The translations under genes and the position numbers were made by a program. A DNA stretch of 7,423 nt. Origin: Planctomycetes bacterium RBG_16_41_13. Its GTDB lineage: Bacteria; Planctomycetota; Brocadiia; Brocadiales; Brocadiaceae. Below, piece after piece: positions 1 to 4,875 of the stretch; position 1 is the stretch's first letter, and the number at the start of each line of letters is the position of its first letter. The notes below the pieces were generated by a model that searched no databases, had not been told where the DNA came from, and saw only the letters and a list, made by a program, of their open reading frames with translations. The stretch is taken from the NCBI GenBank assembly GCA_001828295.1, contig MHYI01000235.1:343-7765 (forward strand), read 5' to 3'.

Positions 1-455
1 TCCAAACGGGCGAAATCATGGTTTAAGACGCTATTTTTGTGAAAATAAATCTCCCGCCCATCGGAAGAAGTAATAAAACCATATCCCTCTTCAGGAAATA
101 AATTGCTGATATGGGCAATTGGTGTTTCTTCGTGGTGTTTTACCTTTCCGCGCCGCTGAACAACAAAGTCTTCCAGCTTCCGGCGCATTGCATTAAAAGA
201 ATCTTTTACCGCCAGGTGAAAGTCTTCGTTTGGTTTGCGTTTTATCACAAGTTCCGTTCCAGGAAGGGTCACAACAACCTTCACATTATAAAAAAGCCCT
301 TTGGGTTCACGGTGACGAAGGGCTTCCACTACTACCCGGCAGCGGATAATCCGGTCATAAGCGGCATCTAACTTTTCCGCATACTTGTGAATATCCGCCT
401 TGTTTGCTTCGGTTAAGTCAAAATCACGTGCAGCAATTTCAAGTAAAAAATTCAT
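1..455 (-). CDS. HPF/RaiA-like ribosome-associated protein fused to a cold-shock domain (3' end outside window)
   Basis: I translated 151 codons from an ATG at 455-453; the gene runs off the left edge. Residues 1 to about 105 resemble the ribosome hibernation factor fold (HPF/RaiA/YfiA): a short N-terminal strand, a helix near 16-33, the strands RCRVVVEAL and NVKVVVTLPG, then an amphipathic helix near 77-99 (EDFHLAVKDSFNAMRRKLED). From about residue 113 a cold-shock domain begins, with RNP1-like GYGFI (124-128) and RNP2-like IYFHKNSVL (136-144). Known family members bind the 30S decoding region and stall or protect idle ribosomes; the cold-shock domain should add RNA binding. Function in this organism is inferred. 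The start is supported by a strong Shine-Dalgarno AGGGAGGG five bases upstream. It lies 65 bp after gcvH with no terminator seen between them, so it may share that transcript. The last part of the cold-shock domain is not visible. Confidence 0.85.
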   Translation of the reverse strand, partial: MNFLLEIAARDFDLTEANKADIHKYAEKLDAAYDRIIRCRVVVEALRHREPKGLFYNVKVVVTLPGTELVIKRKPNEDFHLAVKDSFNAMRRKLEDFVVQRRGKVKHHEETPIAHISNLFPEEGYGFITSSDGREIYFHKNSVLNHDFARL

Positions 456-460
456 GACGT

Positions 461-468
461 CCCTCCCT
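461..468 (-). promoter_or_regulatory. Strong ribosome binding site of the HPF-CSD gene
   Basis: On the minus strand AGGGAGGG stands five bases before the ATG at 455. It is the clearest Shine-Dalgarno match in the window and fixes the start. Confidence 0.75.
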
Positions 469-520
469 AAAAAATTTCTTGCCCTTATAACGGATAAAAA
501 GCATATCACTATCGTAAAAA

Positions 521-907
521 CTACTCGGATTCACTGGCAGCCCGGTATTGGCCCGGACTTAAAATATCTGCAAGTTCGTTCGGATTGGATATTTCAATAT
601 GTAAAAACCATCCCTTACCGTAAGGGTCTTCATTTATTAATTGCGGACTTTCCCTGAGTTCCTGATTAATTTTTGTCACCTTGCCGGAGAGGGGCGCATA
701 AATGTCATATGCAGCTTTTACTGACTCAACTACTGCACAGGGAGCACCCATCTTCAGTTCTCTTCCTATTGACGGCAATTCAACATACACGATGTCCTGC
801 AATTGATGCTGGGCATGGTCAGTAATGCCAATGGAGACTTCATTCCCGTTTATTTTTTTTACCCATTCGTGTGTTTTTGTATACTGAAGTTCGTCAGGTA
901 TATTCAT
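521..907 (-). CDS. gcvH: Glycine cleavage system H protein
   Basis: This is a complete 128-residue H protein, the usual length for the family. H protein is the lipoyl carrier of the cytoplasmic glycine cleavage system. Its lipoyl arm accepts the aminomethyl group from the P-protein, presents it to GcvT, and is reoxidised by the L-protein. The signature VVESVKAAYDIYAPLSGKV is present and the lipoylated lysine is K64; the N-terminal YTKTHEWV and the C-terminal NEDPYGKGWFLHI are also typical. The ATG at 907-905 overlaps the gcvT stop in an ATGA junction (904-907), which suggests translational coupling. Its Shine-Dalgarno GAGGGAG (916-922) lies inside the end of gcvT, eight bases upstream. Lone H proteins can also act as lipoyl donors in lipoate metabolism, but the gcvT linkage favours glycine cleavage. 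No gcvP is present nearby. Confidence 0.96.
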   Translation of the reverse strand: MNIPDELQYTKTHEWVKKINGNEVSIGITDHAQHQLQDIVYVELPSIGRELKMGAPCAVVESVKAAYDIYAPLSGKVTKINQELRESPQLINEDPYGKGWFLHIEISNPNELADILSPGQYRAASESE

Positions 908-2004
908 TTTTTTGACTCCCTCTTATAAAACGGGGTTTTTACAATTCGTGCTTCATGATAATTATCCCGGATTTGTATTTGTATCTCTTCCCCGGCCATT
1001 GCATGCTGCGCGGTGACTCTGGCAAGGCCAATGCCTTTTCTCGTCGTTGGGTTAAATGTTCCGCTGGTAACTTTTCCTATCTTCTCTCCCTTTTTCATAA
1101 CAGGATAATCGTGACGCGGAATACCCTGATCCAACATCTCGAATCCAATTATTTTATGTTTGACGCCCCCCGCCTTCTGTTCCAGCAGAGACTCTTTTCC
1201 TACAAAAGAATCTTTGTCAAACTTCACCGTCCAGTCGATAAGGGTCTCCAGGGGAGTTACCGTTTCGTCCATATCGTTTCCGTAAAGCAGAAAACAAGCC
1301 TCAAGGCGTAGCGTATTCCTCGCTCCAAGCCCAACAGGCCTCAGGCCCTTCGCCTCGTTTTTTTTCAAAAAAAGATCCCAGAGTCTGAGGGCGTAAGTTG
1401 CATCAACCAGTATTTCCACACCATCCTCGCCGGTATATCCAGTTCTTGAAATAATCATGGATAAATCATCCAGAAAAAAATCATCAAAACAAAACCTTTT
1501 GAGATACTTAAAATCAGTCTCCAGGGTATTTTTGAGCATTTGCAGGGCAGACGGACCTTGTAATGCGATAATTGACATTTCATCAGTGACATTTTTTAAT
1601 TTCATAGACCGGTAGGGTTTTGCCTGTTCCGTTAACCACACCAGGTCCTTTTCTGTGTTTGCACAGTTTACGATAAAGAGAAATGTATTCCGGTTCATTT
1701 TATAAACTATAATATCGTCAATAATGCCTCCTTTTTCATTGCACAGGGGTGAATAGAGCGCCTGTTTTTCTGACAATGACGCTGCGTCATTCGTAATCAC
1801 CTGCTGCACAAAGGAAAGGGCGTCATCACCAGAAATCTCAAATTTTCCCATATGGGATATATCGAAGATGCCGGCATTTTTTCGAACAAGGAGGTGTTCA
1901 TTGATGATACTGTCATATTGTATGGGCATCAGGTAGTTATGGAAAGATACCATCTTTGCATGGTATTTAAGGTGTGATTCATACAGCGGCGTTTTTTTCA
2001 TCAC
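904..2004 (-). CDS. gcvT: Glycine cleavage system T protein (aminomethyltransferase)
   Basis: This is a full-length 366-residue T protein. It transfers the methylene carbon from the aminomethyl-lipoyl arm of H protein to tetrahydrofolate and releases ammonia. Family marks include TPLYESHLKYHAKMVSFHNYLMP at the N-terminus (read from residue 5), GIFDISHMGKFEI (45-57), GGIIDDIIVY (92-101, with the conserved Asp pair at 96-97), SRTGYTGEDGVEI (186-198), LGARNTLRLEA (226-236), YGNDMDETVTPLE (241-253) and the C-terminal barrel motif TSGTFNPTTRKGIGLARV (313-330). The usual GARDTLR has Asn230 in place of Asp. The start is either GTG at 2004 or the adjacent ATG at 2001; AAGGGG (2011-2016) sits six bases before the GTG and nine before the ATG, so both work. 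It lies 111 bp after the ykgJ-like gene and overlaps gcvH. Confidence 0.96.
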   Translation of the reverse strand: MMKKTPLYESHLKYHAKMVSFHNYLMPIQYDSIINEHLLVRKNAGIFDISHMGKFEISGDDALSFVQQVITNDAASLSEKQALYSPLCNEKGGIIDDIIVYKMNRNTFLFIVNCANTEKDLVWLTEQAKPYRSMKLKNVTDEMSIIALQGPSALQMLKNTLETDFKYLKRFCFDDFFLDDLSMIISRTGYTGEDGVEILVDATYALRLWDLFLKKNEAKGLRPVGLGARNTLRLEACFLLYGNDMDETVTPLETLIDWTVKFDKDSFVGKESLLEQKAGGVKHKIIGFEMLDQGIPRHDYPVMKKGEKIGKVTSGTFNPTTRKGIGLARVTAQHAMAGEEIQIQIRDNYHEARIVKTPFYKRESKK

Positions 2005-2010
2005 AAAATA

Positions 2011-2018
2011 CCCCTTAA
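2011..2018 (-). promoter_or_regulatory. Ribosome binding site of gcvT
   Basis: The minus strand reads TTAAGGGG followed by TATTTT and then GTGATG. The spacing fits either the GTG (2004) or the ATG (2001) start of gcvT, so it does not settle which is used. Confidence 0.55.
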
Positions 2019-2062
2019 GTGCGCAAATGTCGCCACAATTCAGACAGATACCTGTGCGTTAA

Positions 2063-2095
2063 TTCCATCGTAAGGCAAAAAAAAATCTTACGGAA
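2063..2095 (-). repeat. Imperfect hairpin between the ykgJ-like gene and gcvT
   Basis: CGTAAG (2069-2074) and CTTACG (2087-2092) form a 6-bp stem with a 12-base loop; TTC (2063-2065) and GAA (2093-2095) can extend it across a 3-base bulge. On the transcribed strand the loop carries a run of nine T. Because the T run is in the loop and not after the stem, it does not look like an intrinsic terminator. It may be chance or a weak RNA-processing or attenuation element. Confidence 0.3.
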
Positions 2096-2115
2096 TAGAT
2101 GAAGAGTTTTACACT

Positions 2116-2463
2116 TCAGTTATCGTAATGGTAACCGCACGTTTCCCTGATGTGGAAAAAGAAATCGTTTTTATTGTACGGATACAGGGAACATAAATGC
2201 GGTCTTTGATCATATACCTTACACAGGGAAAGCCCTTTTTCGTCGTAGCATAGATTTTTGCACCGGACCGACGCCTGGCAGCAACGACCGCACCGCAAGC
2301 AATTGCCTGCCCGCTCTTTTATTGACACACGAACTTCCTGTTTATTGAATATATAATAAATGCGTCTCCATGCCTGCAGCAAAAGCGCGGAACAAAAGAT
2401 ATCAACTCTTTGAATAATTTGATGAACTTTTTTTATTTCAAGCCTGCTAATAAGCTCTGTCAC
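2116..2463 (-). CDS. YkgJ-type CxxCxxCC cysteine-cluster protein
   Basis: This 115-residue protein has ten cysteines, nine of them in the C-terminal half. The family hallmark is CLRCGRCC (55-62), followed by C68, C72, C81, the motif QRPHLCSLYP with C91 (86-95), and C109. This matches the zinc or iron-sulfur binding family called YkgJ or UPF0153, whose biochemical role is largely unknown. The N-terminal 50 residues are basic and partly hydrophobic (FCSALLLQAW around 23-32) and could pack against a membrane or a partner; I see no signal peptide. The GTG at 2463 is the first usable start after an in-frame stop and has AGAGGG (2473-2478) nine bases upstream. No ATG exists later in the frame before the cluster. 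It is first in a minus-strand group followed by gcvT, gcvH and the HPF-CSD gene. Any link to glycine cleavage is only by position. Confidence 0.85.
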   Translation of the reverse strand: MTELISRLEIKKVHQIIQRVDIFCSALLLQAWRRIYYIFNKQEVRVSIKERAGNCLRCGRCCQASVRCKNLCYDEKGLSLCKVYDQRPHLCSLYPYNKNDFFFHIRETCGYHYDN

Positions 2464-2613
2464 TAATCTCTACCCTCTTCTTAAATTTTCTATCAAATAA
2501 TTTCCCGCAAAGAATAATTGGTTCATTTTGTTTAAAAAAGGCAGATCCCATTCCTCTACGAAAACCGCTTACCGAAAATAAAACATCCGGCGCCTCAGGC
2601 CACAAGAAAGCAG

Positions 2614-2628
2614 GGAGAGGTATTCTCC
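2614..2628 (-). repeat. Small hairpin in the leader of the ykgJ-gcvTH cluster
   Basis: GGAGA and TCTCC (2614-2618 and 2624-2628) form a 5-bp stem with a 5-base loop, about 150 bases before the ykgJ-like start. It could be one helix of a larger folded leader, but it is short enough to be chance. Confidence 0.25.
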
Positions 2629-2714
2629 GCCAAAATCCTTTGACCTAAAATAACCACAAAGGCGTATGGCAATCTGTTTTTGTACTAAATTTTTTACATG
2701 ATATACGTTTGCAA

Positions 2715-2743
2715 TTCATAGCAAAATTATTTATTTCAGTCAA
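2715..2743 (-). promoter_or_regulatory. Candidate sigma70 promoter for ykgJ-gcvT-gcvH-HPF
   Basis: On the minus strand TTGACT (2738-2743, five of six consensus bases) is followed by a 17-base spacer and TATGAA (2715-2720, four of six). Transcription would start near 2708, leaving a leader of about 245 bases before the GTG at 2463. The AT-rich surroundings raise the chance of a false match, but the -35 and the spacing are good. Confidence 0.45.
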
Positions 2744-2818
2744 GACAAATGATCGTAAATTACTGACTTGTTTTTTGTAAAGAACATACTTTTTCAAAAA
2801 TCTAAACTGTTACTACAA

Positions 2819-4552
2819 TTATTCACCATCGAACTTGATATCTTTCACTTCAAGTTCTATACTGCTGTTATTCATCCAGTTATTTTCCTTCAAAACAACC
2901 GCCAGTGAACATGAGCTGCCATTCTTTAGCAGCCGGTCAATTTCATCGCCCATGCCGAATCCGATAGCCTTCATAGATACATTGCCTTGTTTTACATAAA
3001 AGCTGAGGTGTTGTCCATTCGATCCTATGCGGCGCGGTTTACCAGCAATCTGCAGGTCTTTTACGGCAAATATGGGGATATGGTTCCCTTCGCCATGGGG
3101 AGACAAAAGTTGCAATTCCATTAATAATCCCCTGTTTAACATGGAGAGATTAACCGCTGCGTCAATATTCAGAAAAGGAACAAGGTCTTCTTTCATGAGT
3201 TTTTGTGCCATCATCCGATTCAGCAATGTGCGGAAATCTCCGATATTATCAGGATGAATCTTTAATCCCGCCGCCTGGGCGTGCCCCCCCACGGAAATTA
3301 ACATATTTTTGCAACACTCTAACGCATCCAGCATATGAAATGATGGTATGGAACGGGCGGAACCGTGCCCAATCTCATCGGCAACGGCAATCATTACCGC
3401 GGGACGGTTAAACTCTTCCGCAATTTTTGAAGCAATAATTCCGACTATTCCCGGGTGCCATTCCTGGTCTGCCAATACAATCGCCAGCGTTTCATCGAGG
3501 TTTATTTCATCTACGATTTTCTGCCTGGCAGCGGAGAGTATGTCAATCTGCATTGCCCTTCTCCGGTTATTTTCCTCTTCCAGAAAAAGTGCAATTTCTT
3601 TTGCCTTTTCTTTGCAGGCCGTTGTTAGCATCTCAACAACGACTCCTGCATCGCTGACACGGCCGGGTGCGTTTATACGTGGACCTAAACGGTATCCTAC
3701 ATGGGAAGTGTCAAGGTTGATATTGGTGAGTGAAGATACATCCAGTAGCGCCTGCAGTCCGGGTATCTTTGTTTGCTGCAGTGCCCCAAGCCCATATTTT
3801 GTCAGGATACGGTTTTCGCCCACAAGCGGAACCACGTCGGCGATGGTTCCCAGCGCAACCAAACCCATGGCGCTTATCAGAAAATCCTTAAACTCATTCG
3901 ATACCTTTTTTTGCGGAAAATAGTGCTGACCAATCGACCATGCCAGCATGAAAGCAATGCCAACCCCGGAAAAATCCCGGAAGGTCTTTTCCGTTGCCTT
4001 TAATTTTGGGTTAATTATTGCAAACGCATCCGGGATTTCCTGTGAAGGCTGATGATGGTCGGTAATAATAAGTTCAATGCCATATGCTCGTGCAAGCTCT
4101 GCCTCCCTGCATGCGCTAATTCCGCAATCAACCGTTAAAATAAGATCCGTACCCTCTGCTTTTAACTTAGTAATGGCCTCCGCATTTAAACCATACCCTT
4201 CTTCCAGTCTTTCAGGGATATAGTAATTTACCCTTGCATCAAACATTTTTAAACAACGGTACATGAGGGCGGTGGCGGTCAATCCGTCAACATCATAGTC
4301 GCCATAGATGACTATTTTCTCTCCGTTACGTATGGCTTCATTAATTCTGATTGAGGCTTTTTCAATATCGGGAAGGTTGGAAGGGTCTGATAACGTTGCT
4401 ATTTGTGGCTGAAGAAAGCTTTTCGCTGCGCCTACATCTGTAATGCCGCGGTTAATCAGTATCTGTGCAAGTAAGTTTGAAATTCTAAGATTACCTGCAA
4501 TCTCCGTTTGAAGTTCGATATTATTCGGGGCAATGAACCACCTTTTACTCAT
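2819..4552 (-). CDS. recJ: Single-stranded-DNA-specific 5'-3' exonuclease RecJ
   Basis: This is a complete 577-residue RecJ, the normal length. RecJ degrades single-stranded DNA from the 5' end in recombinational repair (RecFOR pathway), mismatch repair and base-excision repair, using Mn or Mg ions. The DHH phosphoesterase motifs are intact: DYDVDG (85-90), VDCG (141-144), TDHH (164-167) and GTIADVVPL (235-243). They are followed by LGPRINAPGRVSDAG (289-303). The DHHA1 domain shows WHPGIVGIIASKIAEEF (365-381), GHGSARS (395-401) and the substrate-binding GGHAQAAGL (422-430). The C-terminal part, from about 455, is the OB-like domain of the family. The ATG at 4552 is the standard start (MSKRWFIAPN); the nearby AGGA lies only two bases before it, so its ribosome binding site is weak. 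It is divergent from the ABC exporter gene. Confidence 0.97.
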   Translation of the reverse strand: MSKRWFIAPNNIELQTEIAGNLRISNLLAQILINRGITDVGAAKSFLQPQIATLSDPSNLPDIEKASIRINEAIRNGEKIVIYGDYDVDGLTATALMYRCLKMFDARVNYYIPERLEEGYGLNAEAITKLKAEGTDLILTVDCGISACREAELARAYGIELIITDHHQPSQEIPDAFAIINPKLKATEKTFRDFSGVGIAFMLAWSIGQHYFPQKKVSNEFKDFLISAMGLVALGTIADVVPLVGENRILTKYGLGALQQTKIPGLQALLDVSSLTNINLDTSHVGYRLGPRINAPGRVSDAGVVVEMLTTACKEKAKEIALFLEEENNRRRAMQIDILSAARQKIVDEINLDETLAIVLADQEWHPGIVGIIASKIAEEFNRPAVMIAVADEIGHGSARSIPSFHMLDALECCKNMLISVGGHAQAAGLKIHPDNIGDFRTLLNRMMAQKLMKEDLVPFLNIDAAVNLSMLNRGLLMELQLLSPHGEGNHIPIFAVKDLQIAGKPRRIGSNGQHLSFYVKQGNVSMKAIGFGMGDEIDRLLKNGSSCSLAVVLKENNWMNNSSIELEVKDIKFDGE

Positions 4553-4630
4553 AATCCTGTCGTACCAGCAGCGTTAAACCGTCATAAAGAATTCAGATAA
4601 CCGTCTTTGAAATCTCTGTAAAATTACAAA

Positions 4631-4659
4631 AATATAACACGATCAGGGGCATTCTGCAA
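4631..4659 (-). promoter_or_regulatory. Candidate extended -10 promoter for recJ
   Basis: On the minus strand TATATT (4631-4636, five of six) is preceded by TGT, giving an extended -10. A weak -35, TTGCAG (4654-4659), lies at 17-base spacing. It sits about 80 bases upstream of the recJ ATG. Confidence 0.4.
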
Positions 4660-4723
4660 TTGAATAATATCTCTTTGCTGCTTTTATTCCGCCAGCAGGT
4701 ATTTATCTTCTTTGTTTTCGGTG

Positions 4724-4729
4724 TATAAT
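4724..4729 (+). promoter_or_regulatory. Perfect TATAAT -10 element, plus strand
   Basis: A perfect TATAAT occurs about 145 bases before the ABC exporter start. At 16-18 base spacing only a poor -35 is found (TTTATC, three of six), so it may be a weak or activator-dependent promoter, or chance in AT-rich DNA. Confidence 0.3.
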
Positions 4730-4736
4730 CTTTTTA

Positions 4737-4765
4737 TTGAAAAGCATCTTGTGATGTGATAACAT
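4737..4765 (+). promoter_or_regulatory. Candidate sigma70 promoter for the ABC exporter and rmlD
   Basis: TTGAAA (4737-4742, five of six) is followed by a 17-base spacer and TAACAT (4760-4765, four of six), with TGA just before the -10 giving an extended -10. The left arm of the inverted repeat (4754-4761) overlaps this -10, which would be a natural place for a repressor. Confidence 0.35.
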
Positions 4766-4794
4766 TTTTCATCTATGCGCTCTTCATATCACAT
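4754..4794. repeat. Inverted repeat ATGTGATA / TATCACAT in the divergent promoter region
   Basis: ATGTGATA (4754-4761) and its exact reverse complement TATCACAT (4787-4794) are separated by 25 bases; their centres are 33 bp apart, about three helical turns. The TGTGA/TCACA cores resemble CRP/FNR-family half-sites, but the spacing is too wide for one classical N6 site. It could be two half-operators on the same DNA face, or chance. Confidence 0.35.
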
Positions 4795-4875
4795 GAGTAC
4801 ATAACAAATTGTAATTATCAACCTCGCCATAAGAATCTTTTATTAACGTTTTTCCCGTAGCGCGTAAGTTTTAAA

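Larger units (their letters stand above)
2464..2818. other. Gene-free stretch between recJ and the ykgJ-like gene
   Basis: This 355-bp stretch has no convincing protein gene on either strand. It holds a sigma70-like promoter on the minus strand (2715-2743), a short hairpin (2614-2628), a minor 34-codon ORF (2551-2447) and otherwise AT-rich sequence. No clear intrinsic terminator with a GC stem and T tail follows recJ. I compared the leader by eye with the glycine, tetrahydrofolate, SAM and cyclic-di-GMP riboswitch cores and recognised none. Confidence 0.6.
4553..4875. other. Divergent intergenic region between recJ and the ABC exporter gene
   Basis: This 323-bp region has no gene. It carries a candidate recJ promoter (4631-4659, minus), two candidate plus-strand -10 elements (4724-4729 and 4760-4765), an 8-bp inverted repeat (4754-4761 with 4787-4794), and a small stem TGCTG/CAGCA (4676-4680 with 4693-4697). 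Confidence 0.6.

Noticed and set aside
2063..2095. Hairpin as an intrinsic terminator after the ykgJ-like gene
   Set aside because: The T run is inside the loop and no T tail follows the stem; the stem is short and AT-rich.
2464..2714. Glycine riboswitch controlling gcvT-gcvH
   Set aside because: I could not find the conserved glycine aptamer core or the tandem layout; only a 5-bp hairpin is clear.
2738..2775. Repeat-like AGTCA/TGACT segments near the candidate -35
   Set aside because: The match is only five bases each way in AT-rich DNA and is likely chance.
3348..3923. A 191-codon open frame on the plus strand opposite recJ
   Set aside because: It is fully antisense to the conserved recJ coding sequence, is rich in Ser and Ile as a frame shadow would be, and shows no recognisable motif.
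4676..4697. TGCTG/CAGCA stem in the divergent region
   Set aside because: A 5-bp stem with a 12-base loop and no T tail is too weak to call a terminator or an operator.
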